A DNA stretch of 64,000 nt. Source: Geodermatophilus tzadiensis. Its GTDB lineage: Bacteria > Actinomycetota > Actinomycetes > Mycobacteriales > Geodermatophilaceae. Made by a program: the position numbers and the translations under genes. Below are positions 54,708 through 62,992 of the stretch, in pieces (within the stretch, counting starts at the first letter, position 1; each line of letters begins with the position of its first letter). The notes below the pieces were generated by a model. That model had not been told where the DNA came from and did no database searches. It saw nothing but the letters and a program-made list of their open reading frames with translations. The stretch covers positions 1 to 64,000 of the forward strand of contig NZ_PVTG01000001.1 of assembly GCF_003002915.1 (NCBI RefSeq). The letters run 5' to 3'.

Positions 54708-55477
54708 TCGGTCCAGACGGGCGCGCGCTTCTCCAGGAACGAGCGCATGCCCTCGCGGGCGCCGTCGAGCTGGCTGGTCGCGGCCATGACCTCGACGGCG
54801 GTGGTGTAGGCGTCGCGCTCGGGCCGGTCGAGCTGGGCGTACATCGTCTGCTTGCCGATCGCCTTGCTCGCCCGCGAGCCGCGGATCGCCCGGCCCAGGA
54901 GGTCGTCGACGGCGGCGTCGAGCTCGTCGTCGGGGACCACCCGGTTGACCAGGCCCCAGTCCAGCGCGGTGCGCGCGTCGATCACGTCACCGGTCAGCGC
55001 CATCTCCATGGCGCGCTTGCGGCCGACGTTGCGCGCGATGGCGACCATCGGCGTGTGGCAGAACCAGCCGCCCTTGCCGCCGGGTGCGGCGAACCCGGCC
55101 GACTCGGCGGCGACGGCGAGGTCGCAGGAGGCGACGAGCTGGCACCCCGCGGCGGTGGCCAGCGCGTGCACCCGGGCGACGACCACCTGCGGCACCGACT
55201 GGATCGTCCCCACCAGCTCGGTGCACAGCGCCAGCAGGCTGCGCACCTCGGGCAGCGGCCGGTCGACGACGTCGGTGAAGTCGTGGCCGGCGCTGAACAC
55301 CGGCCCCTCGGCGGCCAGCACGATGCCGGCCGCGTCCGAGCGCCCGACGTCGGTGACGGCCTCCAGCAGCTGGCCCAGGTGCTCACGGGACAGCGCGTTG
55401 CGCCGGGCGGGCCGGCACAGGGTGATGCGGACGACGTCGCCGTCGCGCTCGACGCGGGGCGCTCCCTCGGCACTCAT
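54704..55477 (-). CDS. Enoyl-CoA hydratase-like protein (ECHDC3-like)
   Basis: The 257-residue crotonase-fold protein has the first oxyanion segment GPVFSAGHDFTDV and ATAAGCQLVASCDLAVAAESAGFAAPGGKGGWFCHTP. The PGxGGTQ loop and its glutamate, present in the hydratase at 20.9 kb, are replaced here by KGGWFCHTP as in ECHDC3-type proteins, so classic hydratase activity is doubtful. The neighbourhood (ecm, ccr, dehydrogenase) suggests acyl-CoA metabolism. ATG 55477 starts the frame. Confidence 0.87.
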   Translation of the reverse strand: MSAEGAPRVERDGDVVRITLCRPARRNALSREHLGQLLEAVTDVGRSDAAGIVLAAEGPVFSAGHDFTDVVDRPLPEVRSLLALCTELVGTIQSVPQVVVARVHALATAAGCQLVASCDLAVAAESAGFAAPGGKGGWFCHTPMVAIARNVGRKRAMEMALTGDVIDARTALDWGLVNRVVPDDELDAAVDDLLGRAIRGSRASKAIGKQTMYAQLDRPERDAYTTAVEVMAATSQLDGAREGMRSFLEKRAPVWTD

Positions 55478-55528
55478 GTGAGCGACCTCACCACGCCCGC
55501 CGCCCGTCCGGCAACGCAGGCTGGAGGC

Positions 55529-56251
55529 GTGCAGCCCGAGGACGTCACCGACACCGCACCCCGCGCCGCCGGCCGGACGCTGTTCAGCCAGGGCTGGCGC
55601 GACGTCGCCTTCCTGCACTGGGCGGTCGACCCCGCGCTGGTCGCGCCGCTGCTGCCGCCGGGGACCGGACCCGACGTGCACGAGGGCCGCAGCTGGGTGG
55701 GGCTGGTGCCCTTCCGCATGCGCCGCATCGGGGTGCTCGGCTCCCCCGGCCTGCCCTGGGTCGGGTCGTTCCTGGAGACCAACGTGCGGCTGTACTCGGT
55801 GGACGCCCGCGGCCGCCGCGGCGTCGTCTTCCGGTCCCTGGACGCCGACCGGCTGCTGCCCGTCCTCGTCGCCCGCGCGGCCGGCCTGCCCTACCTGTGG
55901 TCGCGGATGCGGTTCGCCCGCGACGGCGACCGGCTGACCTACACCTCCCGGCGGCGCTGGCCCGGCCCCCGGGGCGCCGGCGGCCGGATCGAGGTGCGGG
56001 TGGGTCCGCGGCTGGCCGATCCCGGCCCGCTGGAGCGGTTCCTCACCGGCCGCTGGGGCCTGCACGAGACCGTGCTCGGCCGGACCTACTACTGGCCCAA
56101 CGAGCACCCGGCGTGGCCGCTGCACCGCGCCGAGCTCCTGACCTGGGACGGAGACCTGCTCGCCGCGGCCGGGCTGCCCGGGATCGCCGGCCCGCCCGAC
56201 AGCGTGCTGTTCTCCCCGGGCGTCGACGTCCGCTTCGGCCCGCCGACCTGA
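55529..56251 (+). CDS. DUF2071 domain protein (YqjF-like)
   Basis: The 240-residue protein matches the DUF2071 pattern: FLHWAVDPALVAPLLPPGTGPDVHEGRSWVGLVPFRMR, SFLETNVRLYSVDARGRRGVVFRSLDADRL, FLTGRWGLHETVLGRTYYWPNEHPAWPLHRAEL. The fold is acetoacetate-decarboxylase-like, function unknown. GTG 55529 follows AGGCTGGAGG. It is divergent from the hydratase-like gene and precedes a GAF-EAL gene by 59 bases. Confidence 0.85.
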   Translation: MQPEDVTDTAPRAAGRTLFSQGWRDVAFLHWAVDPALVAPLLPPGTGPDVHEGRSWVGLVPFRMRRIGVLGSPGLPWVGSFLETNVRLYSVDARGRRGVVFRSLDADRLLPVLVARAAGLPYLWSRMRFARDGDRLTYTSRRRWPGPRGAGGRIEVRVGPRLADPGPLERFLTGRWGLHETVLGRTYYWPNEHPAWPLHRAELLTWDGDLLAAAGLPGIAGPPDSVLFSPGVDVRFGPPT

Positions 56252-56310
56252 CGCACGGGGTCGTTCCGCAACCCCTTGGGCGGGGCCGCCGCAGCCGGGA
56301 GGATGCCCGG

Positions 56311-57498
56311 GTGACAGCAGCCCCGGCGGCCCGGCCCACCCCGACCGAGGACGGCGACTGGGTGCACCGGCTGCTCGACCTGGCCCGCGACCGGCTCGGG
56401 ATGGACATCGCCTGGCTGTCGGTCTTCACCGAGGACCGCCAGGAGCTCACCCGGGCGACCGGCGACCTGGCCTCGATGCACGTCGCGGAGGGCATGTCGC
56501 TGCCGCTGGAGGAGTCCTTCTGCGTGCGGGTGCTGTCCGGCCAGCTGCCGCCGGTGGTCACCGCGGCCGACCGCAACCCGGTCACCCGCGACCTGCCGGT
56601 CACCCGCCGGCTGGGCATCGGCTCCTACGTCGGCGCCCCGGTGCGCGCTCCCGACCGCCGTCCGGTCGGGATGCTGTGCTGCCTGAGCCGCGACCCCGGC
56701 GAGCAGCTCGACGGGTCGTCGGTGCGCACGGTGGAGCTGCTCGCCGAGCTGCTCGGCGACCACCTCGCCGCCGAGCAGCTGGCCGAGCGCGAGCTCGCCG
56801 CCCGCCGCGCCCGCGTCCTCGACGTGCTGCACCGGCGCACGGTGACCACCGCCGTCCAGCCGGTGGTGGACATGCGCACCGGCGAAGTGGTGGCGCACGA
56901 GGCGCTGTCCCGCTTCCCCGGCCGCGAGCAGGGGCCCGCGACCCTGTTCTCCGACGCGGCGGCCGTCGGTCTCGGCGTGGAGCTCGAGATCCTGGCCGTG
57001 CGCACGGCGCTCGAGACGGCGGTCCGACTGCCCCGCGGCCTGCCCCTGGCGGTCAACCTCTCCCCGCAGGCGCTGCTGGCCCCCGAGGTCGGCGAGCTGC
57101 TGGTGCTGGGGGCCGCCGGCACGGCGCTGACCGTCGAGGTCACCGAGCACAGCCCGATCGAGGACTACCCGGCCGTGCTCGCCGCCCTCGAGCCGCTGCG
57201 CCGGGCCGGCATCCGGCTCGGCGTCGACGACGCGGGCGCCGGCTACGCCAGCCTGCGGCACATCCTGCGGCTGCGCCCGGACACCATCAAGCTCGACATC
57301 GCGCTGGTCAGCGGGGTCGACACCGACCCCGCGCGGCAGGCGATGACCGCGGCCCTGGTCGCCTTCGCCGGCGAGACCGGTGCCGCGCTGGTCGCCGAGG
57401 GCGTGGAGACCCCCGGCGAGCGCGACGCGCTGCTCGCCCGCGGCGTCCGGCTGGGCCAGGGGCACCTCTTCGGCCGGCCGGCGGTGCCCCCGGCCTGA
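56311..57498 (+). CDS. GAF-EAL cyclic-di-GMP phosphodiesterase
   Basis: The 395-residue protein has an N-terminal GAF domain (about 15-155) and an EAL domain (about 175-390). Residues needed for c-di-GMP hydrolysis appear intact: Glu197 (HEALSRF), Asn249 (AVNLSP), Glu276/279 (EVTEH), Asp306-Asp307 (VDDAGAGYASL), Lys327 (IKLDI) and Glu363/366 (VAEGVET). The GAF domain would gate activity by a small ligand or redox state. GGGAGGATG precedes the GTG. It converges with ecm, four bases apart. Cytoplasmic; no membrane helix. Confidence 0.9.
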   Translation: MTAAPAARPTPTEDGDWVHRLLDLARDRLGMDIAWLSVFTEDRQELTRATGDLASMHVAEGMSLPLEESFCVRVLSGQLPPVVTAADRNPVTRDLPVTRRLGIGSYVGAPVRAPDRRPVGMLCCLSRDPGEQLDGSSVRTVELLAELLGDHLAAEQLAERELAARRARVLDVLHRRTVTTAVQPVVDMRTGEVVAHEALSRFPGREQGPATLFSDAAAVGLGVELEILAVRTALETAVRLPRGLPLAVNLSPQALLAPEVGELLVLGAAGTALTVEVTEHSPIEDYPAVLAALEPLRRAGIRLGVDDAGAGYASLRHILRLRPDTIKLDIALVSGVDTDPARQAMTAALVAFAGETGAALVAEGVETPGERDALLARGVRLGQGHLFGRPAVPPA

Positions 57499-57502
57499 GG
57501 GG

Positions 57503-59521
57503 TCAGGCCGGAGCCGGCACCCGCTCGTCGAGACCGTGGGCACTGCGGACCACGTCGACGACCTGGCCCATGATGTCGGTGAGCCCGAAGTCCTTCGGTG
57601 TGAAGACGCGGGCGACGCCCTGCTCGCGCAGCCGCCGGGCGTCGCCGTCGGGGATGATCCCGCCGACGACCACCGGGACGTCGTCCAGGCCGGCCTCCTG
57701 CAGCCCCCGCAGCACCGCCGGGACCACCTGCAGGTGCGAGCCGGACAGCACCGACAGCCCGACGACGTGCACGTCCTCCTCGACCGCGGCGGACACGATC
57801 TGCGCGGGCGTGAGCCGGATGCCCTGGTAGACCACCTCGAAGCCGGCGTCGCGGGCGCGGACGGCGATCTGCTCGGCGCCGTTGGAGTGCCCGTCGAGGC
57901 CGGGCTTGCCGACCAGGAACCGCAGCCGCCCGCCGAGCTCCTCGCCGGTGGCCCGCACGCGCTCGCGCACCTGCCCGAGCGTCTCGTCGGCCTCCCCGCC
58001 GCCGGTGGCCGCGGCCACGCCGGTGGGCGCCCGGTACTCACCGAACACGTCGCGGAGCACGCCGGCCCACTCCCCCGTCGTCACGCCGGCGCGGGCGCAC
58101 TCGAGGGTGGCGGCCATCAGGTTCTCGTCGGTGCCGGCGACCTCGCGCAGCCGGGCGAGCGCGCGCCGCACCGGCTCGGGGTCGCGGCCGGCGCGCCACC
58201 TCCGCACCGCCTCCTGCGCCGCGGACTCCACGGCGGGGTCGACGACCTGGACGGCGGCGTCGAGGTCGGCCAGCAGCGGGTTGGGCTCGGTGCTCTGGAA
58301 CCGGTTGACGCCGACGACGACGTCGTCCCCGCTCTCCATCCGCCGGCGGCGCTCGGCCAGCGAGGCGACCAGCTGCCCCTTCATGTAGCCGGACTCCACG
58401 GCGGCCACCGCGCCGCCCATCCCCTGCACGCGGGCGATCTCGGCGCGGGCGCCCTCGACCAGCTCGGCGACCTTGCGCTCCACGACCACCGACCCGGTGA
58501 ACAGGTCGTCGTACTCGAGCAGGTCGGTCTCGTAGGCGAGCACCTGCTGCAGCCGCAGCGACCACTGCTGGTCCCAGGGGCGGGGCAGGCCGAGCGCCTC
58601 GTTCCAGGCCGGCAGCTGGACGGCCCGGGCGCGGGCGTCCTTGGACAGCGTGACCGCGAGCATCTCCAGCACGATCCGCTGCACGTTGTTCTCCGGCTGG
58701 GCCTCGGTCAGCCCCAGGGAGTTGACCTGCACGCCGTAGCGGAAGCGCCGGCACCTCGGGTCCTGCACGCCGTAGCGCTCCTCGGTCAGCTCGTCCCAGA
58801 GCTGGGTGAAGGCGCGCATCTTGCACATCTCCTCGACGAAGCGGACGCCCGCGTTGACGAAGAAGGACATGCGCGCGACCACCTCGCCGAAGCGCTCCGG
58901 CGGCACCTGGCCGGAGTCGCGCACCGAGTCCAGGACGGCGACCGCGGTGCTCATCGCGTAGGCGATCTCCTGCACCGGCGTCGCGCCGGCCTCCTGCAGG
59001 TGGTAGCTGCAGATGTTGATCGGGTTCCAGCGCGGCATCGCCGTCACCGTGTAGGCGACCATGTCGGTGATCAGCCGCATGCTCGGCCCCGGCGGGAAGA
59101 CGTACGTCCCCCGCGACAGGTACTCCTTGATGATGTCGTTCTGCGTGGTCCCGGCGAGCTGCGCGACGTCGTGGCCCTGCTCCTCGGCGACGGCCTGGTA
59201 GAGCGCCAGCAGCCACATCGCCGTGGCGTTGATCGTCATCGACGTGTTCATCCCGTCGAGCGGGATGCCGTCGAACAGCGCGCGCACGTCACCGATGTGC
59301 GACACCGGGACGCCGACCTTGCCCACCTCGCCGGCGGCGAGCTCGTCGTCGGGGTCGTAGCCGGTCTGCGTCGGCAGGTCGAAGGCGACCGACAGCCCGG
59401 TCTGCCCCTTCGCCAGGTTGCGCCGGTACAGCGCGTTGGACTCGGCCGGCGACGAGTGGCCGGCGTAGGTGCGCATGACCCAGGGGCGGTCGCGGTCCTT
59501 CGACGGTGAAGGGAACGGCAT
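57503..59521 (-). CDS. ecm: Ethylmalonyl-CoA mutase
   Basis: Ecm converts ethylmalonyl-CoA to methylsuccinyl-CoA with adenosylcobalamin. The 672-residue single-chain mutase has RPWVMRTYAGHSSPAESNALYRRNLAKGQTGLSVAFDLPTQTGYD at the N-terminus, the pattern of Streptomyces MeaA, rather than the TIM-barrel start of methylmalonyl-CoA mutases, TQNDIIKEYLSRGTYVFPP, and a C-terminal B12 domain (about 530-660) with the DxHxxG motif GLDGHSNG. The ATG is preceded by TACACT and a GYTACC..GGTARC palindrome, so it may share control with ccr. It completes, with Ccr and MeaB, most of the pathway in this window. Confidence 0.95.
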   Translation of the reverse strand: MPFPSPSKDRDRPWVMRTYAGHSSPAESNALYRRNLAKGQTGLSVAFDLPTQTGYDPDDELAAGEVGKVGVPVSHIGDVRALFDGIPLDGMNTSMTINATAMWLLALYQAVAEEQGHDVAQLAGTTQNDIIKEYLSRGTYVFPPGPSMRLITDMVAYTVTAMPRWNPINICSYHLQEAGATPVQEIAYAMSTAVAVLDSVRDSGQVPPERFGEVVARMSFFVNAGVRFVEEMCKMRAFTQLWDELTEERYGVQDPRCRRFRYGVQVNSLGLTEAQPENNVQRIVLEMLAVTLSKDARARAVQLPAWNEALGLPRPWDQQWSLRLQQVLAYETDLLEYDDLFTGSVVVERKVAELVEGARAEIARVQGMGGAVAAVESGYMKGQLVASLAERRRRMESGDDVVVGVNRFQSTEPNPLLADLDAAVQVVDPAVESAAQEAVRRWRAGRDPEPVRRALARLREVAGTDENLMAATLECARAGVTTGEWAGVLRDVFGEYRAPTGVAAATGGGEADETLGQVRERVRATGEELGGRLRFLVGKPGLDGHSNGAEQIAVRARDAGFEVVYQGIRLTPAQIVSAAVEEDVHVVGLSVLSGSHLQVVPAVLRGLQEAGLDDVPVVVGGIIPDGDARRLREQGVARVFTPKDFGLTDIMGQVVDVVRSAHGLDERVPAPA

Positions 59522-59529
59522 GCCCGCGG

Positions 59530-59535
59530 AGTGTA
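59530..59535 (-). promoter_or_regulatory. Probable -10 box of ecm
   Basis: TACACT on the minus strand, eight bases before the ATG of ecm; the palindrome at 59543-59558 lies in the spacer and -35 position. Confidence 0.4.
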
Positions 59536-59542
59536 GGGCTCG

Positions 59543-59558
59543 GCTACCCGCCGGTAGC
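59543..59558. promoter_or_regulatory. Palindromic operator candidate upstream of ecm
   Basis: GCTACC-CGCC-GGTAGC, a perfect palindrome with the same 6-4-6 layout as GTTACC-AGTC-GGTAAC before ccr; only the second base pair of each half-site differs. It lies 22 bases before the ecm start. Confidence 0.55.
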
Positions 59559-59650
59559 AGACCCGTCGGGGGGACGTCGGCGGTGGCACACTCGGTCGTG
59601 CACGGCCGGGCCGACCTGGGCTCCGCCGCCGGGGACCGAGGGAGGTCGGG

Positions 59651-59983
59651 GTGTTCCAGCCGGGCAGCCTCAGCTACATCGCCGGACCGGTCGTCGCGGT
59701 CGTGGTCATGGTGCTGCTGGCCCTCTTCATGCGCTGGGCCTTCGGCACCGGGGGGTCCGGCAGCGCGCACCGCCGTCCGGCGACGGCGTCCGACGACGGC
59801 CTGCTCACGCGGGTGGCCACCCTGTCCCGCCGGGAGTCGGCGCTGGCCTTCCGCGCGGTGCTCTCCGACGCCGGGATCCGGTCCACGGTCCGCTTCCCCT
59901 CGCCGCACCGGGCCGACGTGCTGGTGTTCCCCGAGGACGCCCCCCGCGCCCGCGAGATCGCGGCCTCGTTCCCCGCGGCCTAG
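59651..59983 (+). CDS. Small membrane protein with DUF2007-like tail
   Basis: The 110-residue protein has one N-terminal membrane helix (about 9-31, [18 protein letters not shown]), a polar linker and a short domain [40 protein letters not shown], which resembles DUF2007-type signal-transducing domains. GGGAGGTCGGG precedes the GTG. Its stop overlaps that of the converging murA gene. Function unknown. Confidence 0.72.
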   Translation: MFQPGSLSYIAGPVVAVVVMVLLALFMRWAFGTGGSGSAHRRPATASDDGLLTRVATLSRRESALAFRAVLSDAGIRSTVRFPSPHRADVLVFPEDAPRAREIAASFPAA

Positions 59984-61266
59984 CGCGCGTCGGCGCGGTC
60001 GACCCGCGCGACCTCCGCGCCCAGGCCGCGCAGCTGGTCGACGAAGTCGGGGTAGCCGCGGTCGACGTGGTGCACGTCCTGTACCTCGGTCACGCCGTCG
60101 GAGACCAGCCCGGCCAGCACCAGGCCGGCGCCGGCGCGGATGTCGGTGGCCACCACCGGCGCGCTGGACAGCCGCTCCCGGCCGCGGACGACGGCGTGGT
60201 GGCCGTCGATGCGGACGTCGGCGCCCAGCCGGACCAGCTCGTTGACGAACATGAACCGGCCCTCGAACACGTTCTCGGTGATCAGCGCGGTGCCGGTGGA
60301 GACGGCGGCCAGCGCGACGGCCATCGGCTGCAGGTCGGTCGGGAACCCCGGGAAGGGCAGCGTGACGACGTCGACCCCGCGGGGCCGCTCGTCCATGGCC
60401 ACCCGCACGCCGCCGTCGACGACCTCCACCGTGGCGCCGGCGCTGACCAGCTTGTCCAGCGGGACGGCGAGGTGCTCGGGCACGGCCCGCTCGACGACGA
60501 CGTCCCCGCGGGTCATCACCGCCCCGATGCACCACGTGCCGGCGACGATCCGGTCGGGGACGGTGGTGTAGGTGACCGGGGACAGCTCCGTGACGCCCTC
60601 GACGGTGAGCGTGGAGGTGCCCGCGCCGTCGATGCGCGCCCCCATCGCGGTGAGCATGGCGCAGATGTCGACGATCTCCGGCTCGCGGGCGGCGTTGTCG
60701 ATGACCGTCGTGCCCTCGGCGAGCACGGCCGCCATGAGCAGGTTCTCCGTGGCGCCCACCGAGGGGAAGTCCAGCCAGATCGACGTCCCGCGCAGCCGCG
60801 GGGCGCTGGCCACCAGGAAGCCGTGCTCGCTGTGGATGGAGGCGCCGAGCCGCTCGAGGCCGGAGATGTGCATGTCCAGCCCGCGGGAGCCGATCGCGTC
60901 ACCGCCGGGCAGCGCGACCCGGGCGCTGCCGCAGCGCGCCACCAGCGGGCCCAGCACGCTGATCGACGCGCGCATCCGGCGCACCAGGTCGTAGTCGGTC
61001 TCGGTGGCCGGGTCGTCGGGCACGTCGACGACCACCCGCCCGCCGCCACCGGACAGCCCCGACCGCTCGTAGGTCACGCCGCAGCCGAGCCGGCGCAGCA
61101 CCTCGCTCATGATCGAGACGTCGAGGATGTCGGGCACCTCCTCGACGGTGGTCCGCCCGGAGGCCAGCAACGCGGCGGCCATGAGCTTGAGGGCGCTGTT
61201 CTTCGCCCCCGTGACGCGCACCCGGCCGGTCAGGGCCGTGCCGCCGGTCACCTCGAAGCACTGCAC
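59980..61266 (-). CDS. murA: UDP-N-acetylglucosamine 1-carboxyvinyltransferase MurA, Asp at the catalytic Cys site
   Basis: MurA makes the first committed peptidoglycan precursor, enolpyruvyl-UDP-GlcNAc. The 428-residue protein has [15 protein letters not shown] (N-terminal loop with Lys-Asn pair), the flexible loop [17 protein letters not shown] and [13 protein letters not shown] near the end. The loop has Asp123 where most bacteria have Cys, as in mycobacteria; this change is known to give intrinsic fosfomycin resistance. GTG 61266 is chosen because TAGGGT lies six bases upstream; GTG 61272 adds two residues. Single MurA-type gene in the window. Confidence 0.95.
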   Translation of the reverse strand: MQCFEVTGGTALTGRVRVTGAKNSALKLMAAALLASGRTTVEEVPDILDVSIMSEVLRRLGCGVTYERSGLSGGGGRVVVDVPDDPATETDYDLVRRMRASISVLGPLVARCGSARVALPGGDAIGSRGLDMHISGLERLGASIHSEHGFLVASAPRLRGTSIWLDFPSVGATENLLMAAVLAEGTTVIDNAAREPEIVDICAMLTAMGARIDGAGTSTLTVEGVTELSPVTYTTVPDRIVAGTWCIGAVMTRGDVVVERAVPEHLAVPLDKLVSAGATVEVVDGGVRVAMDERPRGVDVVTLPFPGFPTDLQPMAVALAAVSTGTALITENVFEGRFMFVNELVRLGADVRIDGHHAVVRGRERLSSAPVVATDIRAGAGLVLAGLVSDGVTEVQDVHHVDRGYPDFVDQLRGLGAEVARVDRADAR

Positions 61267-61272
61267 CGCCAC

Positions 61273-61278
61273 ACCCTA
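61273..61278 (-). promoter_or_regulatory. Probable -10 box of murA (leaderless)
   Basis: TAGGGT on the minus strand, six bases before GTG 61266. The hairpin element copy B begins two bases further upstream and covers the -35 position. Confidence 0.45.
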
Positions 61279-61280
61279 GT

Positions 61281-61337
61281 GGGCCCTGCTGCAGGGCCCC
61301 GCCGCGAGCCTTCGAGCGGTGGAGGGCAGCGGGGTCC
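61281..61337. repeat. Palindromic hairpin element family 2, copy B
   Basis: Outer arms GGGCCCTGCTGC and GCAGCGGGGTCC, inner stem CCGCCGC / GCGGTGG, tip GAGCCTTCGA. It lies exactly between the -10 boxes of the divergent murA and adenosyltransferase genes, so it is not a terminator here. Confidence 0.8.
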
Positions 61338-61340
61338 TCC

Positions 61341-61346
61341 TAGGCT
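61341..61346 (+). promoter_or_regulatory. Probable -10 box of the adenosyltransferase gene (leaderless)
   Basis: TAGGCT, seven bases before ATG 61354, starting three bases after hairpin element copy B ends. Confidence 0.45.
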
Positions 61347-61353
61347 CGTCGGC

Positions 61354-61962
61354 ATGACGGTCCGGCTGACGCGCATCTACACGAAGACCGGTGACGCCGG
61401 CCAGACGCACCTGGGCGACATGAGCCGGGTGACCAAGACCGACCCCCGGCTGGTCGCCTACGCCGACGTCGACGAGGCCAACAGCGTGCTCGGGATCGCC
61501 CTGGCCCTGGGGTCGCCGTCGCCGGAGCTCACGGAGCTGGTGCGCAGCGTCCAGAACGACCTGTTCGACGTCGGCGCCGACCTGTCCACGCCGGTGGTGC
61601 CCGACCCCGCACACCCGCCGCTGCGGGTGACCGCCGCCTACACCGAGCGACTGGAGGCGGCCTGCGACGAGCACAACGAGGCGCTGCCGGCGCTCACCAG
61701 CTTCGTGCTGCCCGGGGGCACCCCGCTGGCGGCACTGCTGCACCAGGCGCGGGTGGTCGTCCGGCGGGCCGAGCGCAGCGTGTGGGCGCTGCTGCAGGCC
61801 GACGGCGAGCGCACCAACCCCGAGACCGCCCGCTACCTCAACCGGCTCTCGGACCTGCTGTTCATCCTCGCCCGCGAGGCCAACCCGGACGGCGACGTGC
61901 TGTGGGAGCCCGGCGCGCACAGCGGCGTGCACGCCCAGAGGGCCGCGCGTACGACCACCTGA
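61354..61962 (+). CDS. Cob(I)yrinic acid a,c-diamide adenosyltransferase, PduO type
   Basis: The enzyme transfers the adenosyl group of ATP to cob(I)alamin. The 202-residue PduO-type protein has RIYTKTGDAGQTHLGDMSRVTKTDPRL (N-terminal ATP-binding motif), VDEANSVLGIA, QNDLFDVGADLSTP and the C-terminal RRAERSVWAL / NRLSDLLFILARE helices. Adenosylcobalamin is the cofactor of Ecm at 57.5 kb, so the gene fits the ethylmalonyl-CoA theme. It is flanked on both sides by hairpin elements of family 2 in the same orientation. Confidence 0.95.
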   Translation: MTVRLTRIYTKTGDAGQTHLGDMSRVTKTDPRLVAYADVDEANSVLGIALALGSPSPELTELVRSVQNDLFDVGADLSTPVVPDPAHPPLRVTAAYTERLEAACDEHNEALPALTSFVLPGGTPLAALLHQARVVVRRAERSVWALLQADGERTNPETARYLNRLSDLLFILAREANPDGDVLWEPGAHSGVHAQRAARTTT

Positions 61963-61968
61963 GGGGGT

Positions 61969-62023
61969 GGCCCTCCTGCAGGAACCCGCCGCGAGTCTGC
62001 GAGCGGTGGAGGCAGGAGGGTCC
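61969..62023. repeat. Palindromic hairpin element family 2, copy C (bidirectional terminator candidate)
   Basis: Outer arms GGCCCTCCTGC and GCAGGAGGGTCC, inner stem CCGCCGC / GCGGTGG, tip GAGTCTGCGA. It occupies the gap between the convergent adenosyltransferase and DUF2550 genes. Confidence 0.8.
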
Positions 62024-62027
62024 TCCC

Positions 62028-62429
62028 TCACGGACCGGGCGGGGCCGACTCCACCCAGGAGAGGAACCCGGTCACCGTCGAGGGCTCCATGGCCAGCTCC
62101 CTGGGCCCGCTGCCGGTGGCGCAGGTGAGGACGACGACGTCGTCGGGCAGGGCGACGTCGTCCCGGCCGGCGACGCGGCGGCTCTCGATGCGGACCTCGT
62201 GGCGGCACAGGCGCTGCTGGGGCCGTACCGACAGCGACAGGCCGCGGTACCACAGCAGCGCGTCGCCCCCGTACCAGGCCACGCCCACCGACCAGCGGGA
62301 GCTACCGGCCGGGCGCAGCCACATGGTCACCGCGCCCAGGCCGGTCAGCAGCAGCCGCCGGCGCAGCAGGAAGGCGACCACCACCGCGACCACCAGCGCG
62401 GCGGCCACGACGATCAGGACGGTGGTCAC
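62028..62429 (-). CDS. DUF2550 membrane protein
   Basis: The 133-residue protein has one N-terminal membrane helix (about 3-21) followed by a basic stretch and a soluble domain with RWSVGVAWYGGDALLWYRGLSLSVRPQ and CRHEVRIESRR, as in the actinobacterial DUF2550 family. It lies directly after atpC, as Rv1312 follows Rv1311 in M. tuberculosis. Function unknown. GTG start, 30 bases from the atpC stop. Confidence 0.87.
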   Translation of the reverse strand: MTTVLIVVAAALVVAVVVAFLLRRRLLLTGLGAVTMWLRPAGSSRWSVGVAWYGGDALLWYRGLSLSVRPQQRLCRHEVRIESRRVAGRDDVALPDDVVVLTCATGSGPRELAMEPSTVTGFLSWVESAPPGP

Positions 62430-62459
62430 CGGCGGGGTGGTGCGAGCAGGTCCGGTGGG

Positions 62460-62849
62460 TCAGCTCGACTGGCCGGCGGCCTGCAGTCGCGACTGGGCGC
62501 GACGGGCGGCGGCCAGCGCCTCGGGGTCGTCGCCGCCCTCCTCGGCCCGGCGCAACGCCTCGCGGGCGCGCTCGACGTCGATCTCGGAGGAGATCTCGGC
62601 GGTCTCGGCGAGGATGGACACCTTGGCCGGGGTCACCGAGAGGAAGCCGCCGTGCGCGGCGACGACGAGGTCCTCGCCCTCGACGGTGCGGATGGTGACC
62701 ACGCCGCCGGGCGCGAGCTCACCGAGCAGCGGGGCGTGGTTGGGCAGGACGCCGATCTCACCCTCGGTGGTCCGGGCGATGACCAGATTGGCCTCGCCGG
62801 ACCAGATCGTCCGCTCGACGGCCACCAACTCGACCTGCAGGGTCGCCAC
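62460..62849 (-). CDS. atpC: ATP synthase F1 epsilon subunit
   Basis: AtpC is the F1 stalk subunit that regulates ATP hydrolysis. The 129-residue protein has the N-terminal beta-sandwich ([50 protein letters not shown]) and C-terminal helices ([12 protein letters not shown]). GGAGGAGTGTC precedes the GTG start. Unusually, it is separated from atpD by about 590 bases containing a strong hairpin and a small reading frame. Confidence 0.95.
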   Translation of the reverse strand: MATLQVELVAVERTIWSGEANLVIARTTEGEIGVLPNHAPLLGELAPGGVVTIRTVEGEDLVVAAHGGFLSVTPAKVSILAETAEISSEIDVERAREALRRAEEGGDDPEALAAARRAQSRLQAAGQSS

Positions 62850-62992
62850 GACACTCCTCCGGGTCCACCGACGAACGGTGCTCGAGACGCCGGCCGGGAA
62901 GCGGGCACGGCGACGGTCGGCCCCACTCTAGCCGCGGGCGGGCCCGGGTCCCGTGGGGGCCGTTCGGCGCCACCCGTCCGGGCGGCGTCCGC

